A DNA stretch of 30,751 nt from contig JBHIBD010000024.1 of NCBI GenBank assembly GCA_046758865.1, forward strand, positions 1 through 30,751. The letters run 5' to 3'. The translations under genes were made by a program, and so were the position numbers. The stretch is from JBHIBD01 sp046758865 (GTDB lineage: Bacteria > Planctomycetota > Brocadiia > Brocadiales > Bathyanammoxibiaceae). This document shows positions 1 through 7,039 of the stretch, piece after piece (within the stretch, counting starts at the first letter, position 1; each line of letters begins with the position of its first letter). Below the pieces are notes generated by a model. It made no database searches. It saw only the letters and a list, made by a program, of their open reading frames with translations, and was not told the DNA's origin.

Positions 1-42
1 CATCCATTCTTTCTTGGCTTCATCCTTTCTGTAATTTCCCAT
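1..42 (-). CDS. 5' end of an unidentified gene, cut by the window edge
   Basis: The first 14 codons of a minus-strand gene are visible, reading MGNYRKDEAKKEWM and running off the window. The start is supported by a strong purine-rich ribosome-binding site (AAGGAAGGAG) about 7 bases upstream on that strand (about 49-60). An imperfect hairpin follows upstream at about 67-86. Too little of the protein is present to name it. The gene points away from everything else in the accessory region. Confidence 0.5.
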   Translation of the reverse strand, partial: MGNYRKDEAKKEWM

Positions 43-174
43 TTTGCTTCTCCTTCCTTTTGAAGACTAAAGGTTCTACCTTTTAGTTTATTTGGTGAGA
101 GTTACTCCAGCTAGATTGAACCTATAATAAGCGCTTTCATGGCAGTATCTCTCTCACACGAGCGCCAAATTATG

Positions 175-244
175 ACAATGCGGTATACAGCGGGCAGGCT
201 GTTACGAATTGTTACAATGCAGTGTACAGCGGGCAGGCTGTTAC
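175..244. repeat. Two direct copies of a 31-base repeat (39-base period)
   Basis: Copies at 175-205 and 214-244 differ at only two positions and share the core TACAGCGGGCAGGCTGTTAC. They lie in the gene-free stretch between the left-edge gene and the LNPQPEPP protein. A frame runs through them, but it looks like a by-product of the repeat and is not called as a gene. Confidence 0.75.
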
Positions 245-965
245 TATCTATGGCACATAAGAGCGAAACCGATGCCAATCATCGGAACAGAGAGACACTA
301 TGTTGTAAGTACTTGGTACTTATACTATAAGGACTTGAAAGGGTTCTTGGTCGTTAGTCCCTCGGTCTGACCGAAAAGTGTTTAATTCTCCAACACCACT
401 ATGTCTGTAGTGACACACTTCATTATAAGTCATTACCAGATGGGATGATAAAAAGGCTAATAAGACACAATACTTTCCACAGAAGCGGACAAAATTCCAC
501 AAAAGTGGACAGAACGGGTCTAAGGTCAGGGCCTGCACCTTCTTAGGGTGGAGGTAGGAAGGGGGTACCGGGTGATGTTTTTAGAACCTGTCCAGTTAAT
601 AAAGGGCTTAAAAAGGCAAAGGCTACCTTTTGTGCGCATTTCCCGGTCGTCTTAAGACTTACGATCTCTCTTTGCTATACACGCCCAACGCCGTAGGGGG
701 TCGAGTGCCCCGTGGGCCCTTTTCCTCATCATTAGAAGATAAAACCACCAGAAATGATTGAGCCGGTTTCGTTTGACTTATAACCACTACTATGTTACTT
801 TACGCCTCATTTCTCAGTGAAATGGCGCTAAATGATCCCACTTTGTTCAGGAAACATATTCCTAGCGTGGGCAACAGGACATATATTAAATTTATATGAA
901 GAGGCTATGGCTTAATGATGTTATCTATTCTTTGAAGATGAAATAAAAATAGGCCAGAATGACAT
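245..965. other. Gene-free stretch of about 720 bases
   Basis: I see no convincing gene, RNA or promoter here. The only notable structure is around 477-515, where related motifs (GCGGACAAAATTCCAC, then AAAAGTGGACAGAAC) resemble the multiple terminal repeats of IS21-like elements. Base composition and lack of open frames fit degraded accessory DNA. Confidence 0.5.
501..515. repeat. Left arm of a 15-base inverted repeat (possible IS end)
   Basis: AAAAGTGGACAGAAC at 501-515 matches the reverse complement of 1908-1922 (GTTCCGTCCACTTTT) at 14 of 15 positions. The pair brackets about 1.4 kb that includes the LNPQPEPP gene. AAAAGTGGACA-type ends recall IS21-family elements, but no transposase is present between or beside the arms. 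The mobile-element reading is tentative. Confidence 0.35.
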
Positions 966-998
966 GTGATAACCCATCCAGTAAAGGAGGGGCATACT

Positions 999-1760
999 AT
1001 GAGACACATTATATTTATACTAATCATAGTGCTGGATGCACAAGCAATGTTATCGTTTATTTGTGTCTCCCCAATCTTGGCAAGAGAGGGTCTATCGTTG
1101 ATTGAAGGTGAGGCCTTGGTTCAGACTGCTGGTACAACTGAGGGGCGTATTTTTAAGCAATCAATGACCAAATTCGGACATTCTTGGAGTGGTAACGCTC
1201 AGCTTTTTTGGACTGCGACGCGCGTAGCTGCCAGGCAGTTCTTGATAGTAAATGTGCCCAGAGGGGGAATTTATTCCATTGCTGGCTACTTTACCAAGGC
1301 CCCTGATTATGGCATACTCCAACTCTGGTATTTTCATGAGGGACAACCACGAAAGTTCGGCCAACCTTTTAACGGCTACGCCTCCCGAGTCATGCACAGT
1401 GGCAAGGTTCCGCTGGGAACCGCTTCGCTTCAGGCTGGTGCCAACCTGTTGATGGTTCAGATTGTTGGCAAGGATGCCCGTTCGAAGGGCCACTTTGTTG
1501 GAGTTGATGCGCTAGAGCTGGCTCCAATGGGGTTACAGCTTCCTGAAGGCAGGCCTATGACCGGAAGTGTTGGCATACCGTTGGAGGAGCGAGGGATTAT
1601 TATTAAGAGGCCCTCGGACACAGTGGGCTTAAATCCTCAACCAGAGCCTCCGTCCCGAGAAGGCAAGCAGCCCTCTGACATGGAAAAGCTGAATCCACAG
1701 CCAGAGCCCCCAGCGCCTGCAGACTTATTCAAACTGAATCCTCAACCAGAACCCCCATAG
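999..1760 (+). CDS. Exported beta-sandwich (carbohydrate-binding-like) protein with C-terminal LNPQPEPP repeats
   Basis: 253 residues. I chose the ATG at 999 because AAAGGAGG lies 8-15 bases upstream and it opens a signal-peptide-like N-terminus (MRHIIFILIIVL...); a GTG at 966 would add 11 residues with no site. Residues about 35-185 (from EGEALVQTAGTTEG to GVDALEL) look like one beta-sandwich module. The WSGNAQLFW, KAPDYGILQLW and GVDALEL patterns resemble the C-terminal jelly-roll of DUF2961-type or CBM-like proteins, so binding of a surface glycan is possible. The tail is a PSDxxxLNPQPEPP repeat: LNPQPEPP occurs at residues 211-218, 231-238 and 246-253, and the last copy is the exact C-terminus. 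The tail may be an unstructured spacer or ligand. Function is not established; export is inferred. Confidence 0.75.
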   Translation: MRHIIFILIIVLDAQAMLSFICVSPILAREGLSLIEGEALVQTAGTTEGRIFKQSMTKFGHSWSGNAQLFWTATRVAARQFLIVNVPRGGIYSIAGYFTKAPDYGILQLWYFHEGQPRKFGQPFNGYASRVMHSGKVPLGTASLQAGANLLMVQIVGKDARSKGHFVGVDALELAPMGLQLPEGRPMTGSVGIPLEERGIIIKRPSDTVGLNPQPEPPSREGKQPSDMEKLNPQPEPPAPADLFKLNPQPEPP

Positions 1761-2164
1761 CCTGCCTCATAACTACATAGGTGTTCATAGTGACCTCGGC
1801 CAGGAGGAACGGCTCTAATTTCCTGATTAGGGTAATAGCTGCTCTAATTTAACCCAACCATCCTTAACCACAGCTAAGCCACGAAATCTCAAAGACCCCC
1901 TGGTCGAGTTCCGTCCACTTTTACGCAAAGTGTTGTGCCTTATCAGCTGTTCTTTCTTGGCATCCTGTAACGACTTACAACAAAGTGTAGGCGCTGAGAG
2001 CAACAGGTGTTGCGGAATCTCAACACTTTTGGGGTCGGGCCAAAGTACTCTAATCAAGAATTTTCAAGTCCTTACTATATATAATCCTCGCACTTACAAC
2101 ATAGTGCCTGTCCATTCCAATGATAGGCGTGATTTTTGCATGTGTAGGAATAAAGGGTGGCCAT
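1761..2164. other. Gene-free stretch between the LNPQPEPP protein and the zinc-finger protein
   Basis: No reliable coding signal. It contains the right arm of the 15-base inverted repeat. Short frames here have random-looking composition and no ribosome-binding sites. Confidence 0.5.
1908..1922. repeat. Right arm of a 15-base inverted repeat (possible IS end)
   Basis: GTTCCGTCCACTTTT is the inverted partner of 501-515, with one mismatch. See the left arm for interpretation. Confidence 0.35.
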
Positions 2165-2398
2165 ATGGGTGAAAAGCTGCAGTTTCTAGTTAAAACAAGT
2201 TCCAGGATAAGTTCAAAGAGACAGGTGCGTAACTGCCTTATGTGTGGAAAGAATTTCTGGAGCACGGGCTTCCATAACCGTAGATGTCCTAAATGCAATT
2301 GCATCGTAAAGCACACCCAAGAAAGTTCATATTATCAGCCTGCCATTCATTCATTAAAGTTTGACCTCATCAAAAGTCGTCCCCCCCTTTCTTTATAG
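2165..2398 (+). CDS. Small four-cysteine zinc-finger protein
   Basis: 77 residues. The ATG at 2165 (after GGGTGGCCAT, a weak binding site) is preferred to the one at 2120, because homolog-like sequence begins here. The core C24-L-M-C27 ... C41-P-K-C44 with HNRRCPKC spacing is a typical two-knuckle zinc site, seen in small bacterial and phage proteins of the type 'CxxCGKxFxSxGxHNRxCxxC'. The flanks are basic, so nucleic-acid binding is plausible. No partner gene is obvious; PilZ follows after 84 bases. The C-terminal third is non-descript and may be degenerate. Confidence 0.6.
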   Translation: MGEKLQFLVKTSSRISSKRQVRNCLMCGKNFWSTGFHNRRCPKCNCIVKHTQESSYYQPAIHSLKFDLIKSRPPLSL

Positions 2399-2482
2399 TG
2401 GCCCAGGAGGGATATTCGGGTTTGGGAAGAAGAGGATGTTTAAGAAGTTATAATAAATCCTACAGGAGATTATTGTCTAAGA

Positions 2483-2824
2483 ATGTTCAATCCAGAGCGC
2501 AGGGAACACAAAAGGCTTGATTTACTGGCCCAAATGGAAACTAGCCTCGGCAAATATTACACAATGAACATCTCACCAGGCGGAGCCTGCGTAATCGGAC
2601 CACCAGATATAAAGGAAAAATTACACCTTAACGAGACTATAGAGTTTGATATCCGCATCCGTAGTGACCTGTTATTATCTATGGAAGCCTTCGTGCACTG
2701 CAGAGGAGATGTAATTTGGATTGGTAACCCAAGCCCCTATTTGACAAAAGTGGGTCTTAGATTTCATGAAGTACCCGTCGTCGATTGGGATACTCTTTAT
2801 GCGAACCTGCCAATTACACATTAG
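2483..2824 (+). CDS. PilZ-domain protein (predicted c-di-GMP binding)
   Basis: 113 residues, a single domain. The N-terminal RREHKR supplies the RxxxR motif and N-I-S-P-G-G (residues about 29-34) the D/NxSxxG motif, the two PilZ elements that contact cyclic di-GMP. The remainder fits the six-stranded PilZ barrel, ending TKVGLRFHEV. It would be a cytoplasmic effector for second-messenger control of surface or motility functions. AGGAG is at 2464-2468, a long 14 bases before the ATG. The stop is TAG at 2822-2824, and the same frame stays open beyond it into a PEP-CTERM tail (see next feature). Confidence 0.82.
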   Translation: MFNPERREHKRLDLLAQMETSLGKYYTMNISPGGACVIGPPDIKEKLHLNETIEFDIRIRSDLLLSMEAFVHCRGDVIWIGNPSPYLTKVGLRFHEVPVVDWDTLYANLPITH

Positions 2825-2830
2825 GCCTTA

Positions 2831-2989
2831 GTGTCCGGCATCGCAGACGATGGAACAGGAATTGACAACATCCAATTTATGACTGTACCTGAACCATTTA
2901 CCATGCTCATCTTAGGAAGTGGATTGGCTGGGCTATACAGATTTAGGAGAAAGAGGCCGTTAGGGAAAGGCTACCAGGCACCTACTTAA
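2831..2989 (+). pseudogene. Orphan PEP-CTERM sorting tail (C-terminal remnant)
   Basis: The frame 2825-2989 encodes a typical end of a PEP-CTERM protein: DDGTGIDNIQF, then VPEP, a hydrophobic stretch (FTMLILGSGLAGL) and a basic cluster (RFRRKR). Known PEP-CTERM proteins are exported, then cleaved and anchored by exosortase. Here there is no signal peptide or body: the frame is in phase with, and begins right after, the TAG stop of the PilZ gene. The only possible initiator is GTG at 2831, without a clear binding site. The simplest reading is the 3' remnant of a deleted gene. TAG readthrough would instead give a PilZ-PEP-CTERM fusion, which is biologically odd because PilZ works in the cytoplasm. 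Confidence 0.7.
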
Positions 2990-3047
2990 CGGAGTTCCCT
3001 TCGAGGCACTTTGAGAATATTTATGCGGTTGTAGGGGGTATCACACC

Positions 3048-3185
3048 ATGTTAGACCCCATTACGCTCATTTTCATCGCAGTCTGCAGTATATTGCTCGT
3101 AGTAGGTGTTGGATTAGTTGGCCTCTGGCGGTACCGATTCATATACACGTCTATCACAAAGCGAGTATGGGAAAAGGAGAAGTAA
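3048..3185 (+). CDS. Small single-pass membrane peptide
   Basis: 45 residues. The ATG at 3048 follows AGGGGGT with about 8 bases spacing. The sequence is one hydrophobic helix (LIFIAVCSILLVVGVGLVGLW, residues about 7-27) followed by a basic tail (RYRFIYTSITKRVWEKEK), so N-out/C-in by the positive-inside rule. No family recognised. The binding site and clean helix-plus-tail layout favour a real gene over chance. Confidence 0.5.
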   Translation: MLDPITLIFIAVCSILLVVGVGLVGLWRYRFIYTSITKRVWEKEK

Positions 3186-3516
3186 AAGCTCTGCCTCCCG
3201 ACAACACCATATTAGTGACCCGTAGATGCACGCTGGCTAGGGTCGGGAAAGATTACCTTCTGAGTGTGCACCCTCCCTCTTTAAAGGACATGCATCTAAA
3301 AAAGGCGGGGAATCTGCTACATAGGAATATGTAATTTGCAGACGGGGGTATTCCTCTGCCCGTCCCCCTCCCCGCCATTGCTACTGTCAAGTAATTGCCT
3401 TGTAAGCTATTGTGTAATAAGGGCCGATGGTTGCCGTCTCCGGCACCTTTTTCAGACTGCTATTGTGATTAAAGAGGGCAGCTTTCCACTTATTAAAAAT
3501 CCACGGGGGCCAGGGT
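3186..3516. other. Gene-free stretch of about 330 bases
   Basis: No coding or RNA signal I can support. It holds a G-rich/C-rich hairpin-like region near 3335-3380 and the string GGCCGATGGTTGCCG near 3421, which was considered as a riboswitch piece and rejected. It is also the 3' side of the minus-strand cluster that ends at 3517, so it may contain that cluster's terminator. Confidence 0.4.
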
Positions 3517-3954
3517 TTACATCACCTCTTCCTTCGTAATATGGGGGAAGTCTTCTTTTTCGAGGCGGTCAGGGCCCTTCTTAAGGCCATACGACTCCTG
3601 GACTGGTACCCTTACAAAATAACCGACCGTGAACACACAAACCGCAAAACCGATGGCGTACATATAGTTGACGTCGTAGTTCTTTACCGCAAAACAGTAC
3701 GAGATAAGGAACACCAGCGCATTCACCGCCGAACCTATCACCACCCCATACCAGCCAAGCGGGTCGCACCTTAATATACCCACGGTCGCCACAAAGGCGA
3801 GTATCCCACAGTTCAAGAAAGTGGTTATGGTTATCTTGTTAAAGACAAACAATAAGACACAAATACAGACGGCCGTCAACACTATGAACATTGTAAAGAC
3901 CGCTATGAGTTTAAGCGACCGGCTGGGGGTTGTCTCTGGCGCCAGGCGTTTCAC
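3517..3954 (-). CDS. Four-helix membrane protein coupled to the AGCS symporter
   Basis: 145 residues from a GTG start at 3954. The start overlaps the symporter stop as GTGA and is preceded by AGGAGGG 8 bases upstream, a classic translational-coupling arrangement. A longer frame starting at 4137 is only a shadow of the symporter. The protein has a short basic N-terminus (MKRLAPETTPSRSLK), about four hydrophobic segments (LIAVFTMFIVLTAVCICVLLF; FLNCGILAFVATVGIL; YGVVIGSAVNALVFLISYCF; MYAIGFAVCVFTVGYF) and an acidic/basic tail ending KEDFPHITKEEVM. I do not recognise a family. Coupling suggests equimolar synthesis, so an accessory or regulatory subunit of the transporter is the leading guess. 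Confidence 0.7.
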   Translation of the reverse strand: MKRLAPETTPSRSLKLIAVFTMFIVLTAVCICVLLFVFNKITITTFLNCGILAFVATVGILRCDPLGWYGVVIGSAVNALVFLISYCFAVKNYDVNYMYAIGFAVCVFTVGYFVRVPVQESYGLKKGPDRLEKEDFPHITKEEVM

Positions 3955-5687
3955 CGGCGTGCCCTCCTGTGGTGTCTCGAAAAATAGTCCCTGGTCAGGT
4001 ACACCACTATGGGGCTGAGTGCGATAAGGGCAATAAGGTTGGGAAGCGCCATAAGCCCCATCGTAATATCCGTAAAATTCCATACAAATCGAAGCTGTGT
4101 CATAGCCCCCAGGAACAGAAATGCGAGATAGACCCACCTGTAAGGTATGAGTGCCACGGGACCAAACAGGTACATTGCGCAGCGGTCACCGTAATATGAC
4201 CAGCTTATGGCCGTCGAGATGGCAAAGAGTATGAGCCCGGTGGTGACTATATAGCCACCTACCATCGGGATGCCCGCGCTGAATGCGTTTTTTGTGAGGA
4301 TTGACGAATCCGCGGCGCCCATCCACTCCCCGGTAATTATGATGACAAGCCCGGTCATGGTGCATATTATCAGGGTATCCACCAGGGGTCCTATGAGTGC
4401 TACCAGGCCCTCCCGGACGGGCTCCTTGGTCTTTGCCGCTGCGTGGGCGATGGGTGCGCTGCCAAGCCCCGCCTCATTGGAAAAGACGGCCCTCTTTATA
4501 CCCCAGTTAATAGTGTATAGCACCGTAGCCCCCGCAAATCCTCCTACCGCAGAGGTGGGGGTAAAGGCATGTTTAAATATCAGATAAAACGCATAGGGCA
4601 CCTCGGTAACATTCCAGAAGATAACCACAAGTGCACTCACCACATATATAATCCCCATAACGGGCACCAACCGGCTGGCCACCTTTCCTATACGCCTGAT
4701 GCCCCCTATAATTACCGCGCCCACCATGCCACAGATAAAAAGTCCAATTATCGCACGCCAGATTAATTTCTGCGGCACCACCGTGGTTATATTGTCCTCC
4801 GCCACTCTATTAAGTATCCTCCCCTTTTTGAGGAACCCAAGCTCTCTTAGTGTCGCCCCCTCACCGTGTGGTAGCAGTGAGAACCTCCCATCACCCTGGG
4901 TATGGTCAGTCAACACGATGCTGTTTTCATCGGGGGCTATCGAGGCCGTTATGCATCCCCGGTTAGAGGGGTGGCCATTAATGGCATCAAGGAGGTGTCG
5001 TACGGTCTTTGCACCTGCCACCTTAACGACGAACGAGCCGCCGTCTCTCAGATTTACTTGAAAGCCGGCGTCACCTCCACGTGTAATACCTTTGCCCCCG
5101 TTGAGTCTTGAAAGCGGTGTGTCGTAATGGTATTTTGGCAGGGCAAACTGGTCGATAAAGGCAATGGTCACAGAGTTAGACTGCACCATGTTGCCCCCAC
5201 CGAAGGTTGCCACCAGGCCACAGGATGCGAACATTATGGCCAGCCACCTGAAGCGCGGGCCGAGGCCCCTTTCTATATAATACATGGGCCCGCCGCTAAC
5301 TGTACCATCCTCGTGATGCACCCTGTACTTTTGTGCCAGCATGCACTCCGAGTATTTTAGCGCCATGCCCAGAAACCCGGACACCCACATCCAGAAGAGC
5401 GCCCCTGGGCCACCGGCGTGGATGGCAGTGGCTACACCCGCAATATTGCCCACACCAACTGTCGCCGAGAGCGCAGCACAGAGGGCCTGAAAATGCGTAA
5501 CATCGCCAGGGTCTGCCTCCTTACTGTACTTACCCATAGTGATAGATACACTGTGGGGAATCCTCCGCACCTGAGGAAAGAGGAGGCGGACCGTGTAAAA
5601 ACCTCCAGTGGCCAGTATGAGCACAACCAATGGCAGCCCAAATACATAACTAGACCCCACCTCCAGGGCATTGGTTATACTATCCAA
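3951..5687 (-). CDS. Alanine/glycine:cation symporter (AGCS) with an inserted flagellin-IN-like domain
   Basis: 578 residues against about 450-480 for the family. It starts at TTG 5687, preceded by AAAGGAGAT. Family marks are clear: ATVGVGNIAGVATAI (residues about 74-88, the Na+/substrate site region), PGALFWMWVSGFLGMALKYSE (signature, about 94-114), GGPMYYIERGL, GGGNMVQSNSV (about 163-173) and FSNEAGLGSAPIAHAAA. It should import alanine or glycine with Na+ or H+ through the inner membrane by a LeuT-type mechanism. The excess length is one block, residues about 182-303. This block replaces the short loop between GGGNMVQSNSV and the helix starting LIWRAIIGLFICGMVGAVIIGG, and resembles the IN-motif modules of FliD/FlgL-type proteins. 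The last gene of the cluster (4-TM protein) overlaps its stop. Confidence 0.88.
   Translation of the reverse strand: MDSITNALEVGSSYVFGLPLVVLILATGGFYTVRLLFPQVRRIPHSVSITMGKYSKEADPGDVTHFQALCAALSATVGVGNIAGVATAIHAGGPGALFWMWVSGFLGMALKYSECMLAQKYRVHHEDGTVSGGPMYYIERGLGPRFRWLAIMFASCGLVATFGGGNMVQSNSVTIAFIDQFALPKYHYDTPLSRLNGGKGITRGGDAGFQVNLRDGGSFVVKVAGAKTVRHLLDAINGHPSNRGCITASIAPDENSIVLTDHTQGDGRFSLLPHGEGATLRELGFLKKGRILNRVAEDNITTVVPQKLIWRAIIGLFICGMVGAVIIGGIRRIGKVASRLVPVMGIIYVVSALVVIFWNVTEVPYAFYLIFKHAFTPTSAVGGFAGATVLYTINWGIKRAVFSNEAGLGSAPIAHAAAKTKEPVREGLVALIGPLVDTLIICTMTGLVIIITGEWMGAADSSILTKNAFSAGIPMVGGYIVTTGLILFAISTAISWSYYGDRCAMYLFGPVALIPYRWVYLAFLFLGAMTQLRFVWNFTDITMGLMALPNLIALIALSPIVVYLTRDYFSRHHRRARR
4779..5144 (-). 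other. Inserted flagellin 'IN-motif'-like domain within the AGCS symporter
   Basis: Residues about 182-303 of the symporter. The pattern is TPLSRLNGGKGI, a strand pair (FQVNLRDGGSFVVKVAGA), a helix with the central DAIN (TVRHLLDAING), then ITASIAPDENSIVLTD and a final LRELGF. This order (LNGG - LRDG - AxTVxxxLDAIN - xTASI - xxIVLTD - LG) is that of the Flagellin_IN type module, repeated in FliD caps and FlgL-like hook proteins, and it is absent from ordinary AGCS proteins. It is in frame with no stop, and flanking helices are intact, so this is a clean domain insertion. It is expected to form a soluble knob in an inter-helix loop. Confidence 0.65.
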
Positions 5688-5792
5688 GAGGCATCTCCTT
5701 TGGTATCAAGGGAAAGGATCCCAGACGGTTGGGTATGTTGGCCAAAAAATCCCGCAGGAGGCACGGCGTCTCAGCCATGAAGGGTTTGTTTC

Positions 5793-6920
5793 TCAAGCAA
5801 GAGATCTTGCAGGCATTGAACCTATGTTTAAAGAGGCCCTTCTCTCTATCCACCCCCCACCCAGTACCACATCCCCTCTGTAAAAGACCGCTGCCTGCCC
5901 CGGTGTAACGGCCTTCTGGGGTTCATCGAAAACTACCCGTACCGCATCACTATCATCTCCAACGGGGTAGATAGCGGCAGGAGCTACCCTGTGGGTGTAC
6001 CGTATTTTTACTCCTGCCTCAATCTCCCCCACGGGTCTCTCGATGGCCACCCAGTTCAGGCCTTTTACGAAAAACGTCGTCACAAGGGTCTTCTCGCTCA
6101 TCCCCACGGTCACGACCTGGTCCACAGGGTCTATATCCACAACGTAGTAGGGCTCTCCCATGGCGATACCAAGACCCCTACGCTGGCCGATGGTGAAGAA
6201 CTGGATGCCAGGGTGACTTCCCAACACCCTCCCCTGGGTGTCTTTTATAAGTCCTGCCCTGATGGTACTGCCTGTGCGCTCCCGGATAAGCCCCCCATAG
6301 CCATCCTCTGAGACGAAGCAAATCTCCTGGCTATCTGGCTTGGCCCTGGTCCTCAGTCCCAGCTCTGCCGCCTTTCTCCTAACCTCTTCCTTGGTCCACT
6401 CCCCCAGCGGGAACAGGGCACGGGCGAGCTGCTCCTGTGACAGGGAAAAGAGTACGTAGGACTGGTCCTTCCGCCGGTCGGTCCCGGTCTTTAAGACATA
6501 GCGACCCTCTGCTCCTTCTAGTCTTGCGTAATGCCCCGTTGCAAGGTAATGGGCACCAAGATAACTGGCAAATCTCAGTAATTTCCCAAACTTCAGTGTT
6601 TGGTTACAGATTATACATGGATTGGGCGTTCTACCCCGCGCATACTCCGCACAGAAGTAGTCAACCAACCCTTCAAATTCTTCCTTAAAATTGAGCACAT
6701 AGAAAGGTATATCGAGAGACTCTGCCACCCTCCTCGCATCATGCGCATCTTCGAGACTGCAGCAGCTCCTGTCTCTGGATTCCTGGGGTGTACCGACCCC
6801 AGATAGGTTACCCATTCGCATAAATAACCCTACCACATCGTAGCCCTGCTCTTTCAATAAATAAGCGGCGACACTGCTGTCAACGCCGCCGCTCATGGCA
6901 ACCACTACCCTTTTTTTCAT
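5793..6920 (-). CDS. mnmA: tRNA-specific 2-thiouridylase MnmA
   Basis: 375 residues from the ATG at 6920. The longer frame from TTG 6935 adds five residues and has no binding site, and homologs start at MKKRVVVAMSGGVDSS. The protein adenylates and thiolates U34 of Lys/Glu/Gln tRNAs using a persulfide relay. Visible elements are the PP-loop SGGVDSS near the N-terminus; NPCIICNQTLKFG, with the first catalytic cysteine; GHYA; and DSQEICFVSEDG, with the second catalytic cysteine. The C-terminal beta-barrel ends GQAAVFYRGDVVLGGGWI. The length is normal. It lies between the site-2 protease and the symporter on the same strand, with gaps of 119 and 105 bases; the upstream gap holds a repeat. Confidence 0.95.
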   Translation of the reverse strand: MKKRVVVAMSGGVDSSVAAYLLKEQGYDVVGLFMRMGNLSGVGTPQESRDRSCCSLEDAHDARRVAESLDIPFYVLNFKEEFEGLVDYFCAEYARGRTPNPCIICNQTLKFGKLLRFASYLGAHYLATGHYARLEGAEGRYVLKTGTDRRKDQSYVLFSLSQEQLARALFPLGEWTKEEVRRKAAELGLRTRAKPDSQEICFVSEDGYGGLIRERTGSTIRAGLIKDTQGRVLGSHPGIQFFTIGQRRGLGIAMGEPYYVVDIDPVDQVVTVGMSEKTLVTTFFVKGLNWVAIERPVGEIEAGVKIRYTHRVAPAAIYPVGDDSDAVRVVFDEPQKAVTPGQAAVFYRGDVVLGGGWIERRASLNIGSMPARSLA

Positions 6921-6936
6921 ATCACTAACGTCCAAC

Positions 6937-6988
6937 GTTGGAGCAAGTCATGCCGTAGGCAGACCTGCCTCTGGCACGGCTCCAACGC
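6937..6988. repeat. Nested inverted repeat (GCC..GGCAGAxxTGCCTCTGGC type)
   Basis: Outer arms CGTTGGAGC (6937-6945) and GCTCCAACG (6980-6988) enclose an inner palindrome TGCCGTAGGCAGACCTGCCT. Related copies with the GGCAGA..GCCTCTGGC core occur near 9433-9470, 23241-23272 and 23335-23370. It sits between the site-2 protease and mnmA and could form a hairpin in their transcript. Confidence 0.7.
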
Positions 6989-7039
6989 CACAAAACCCAG
7001 GCGGATAAATGCCCCCATAGGGAGGGCCCTATCAGTTAG

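Noticed and set aside
139..330. 63-residue frame over the 31-base repeats
   Set aside because: Its sequence is mostly the translated direct repeat (YTAGRLLRIVTMQ/CTAGRLL), with no ribosome-binding site.
1930..2172. 80-residue frame beginning like a lipoprotein (MLCLISCSFLASC)
   Set aside because: No binding site, random-looking remainder, and it overlaps the start of the better-supported zinc-finger gene in another frame.
3415..3460. Possible cyclic-di-GMP riboswitch piece (GGCCGATGGTTGCCG)
   Set aside because: The other conserved parts of the GEMM motif (GCAAA and GGGACGCAAAGCC) are missing on both strands nearby.
3955..4137. N-terminal extension of the 4-TM protein
   Set aside because: It runs in another frame through the end of the symporter; the GTG at 3954 with AGGAGGG is a far better start.
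4779..5144. A flagellar gene or frameshifted junction rather than an insertion
   Set aside because: The reading frame is continuous and both flanking halves of the symporter are complete.
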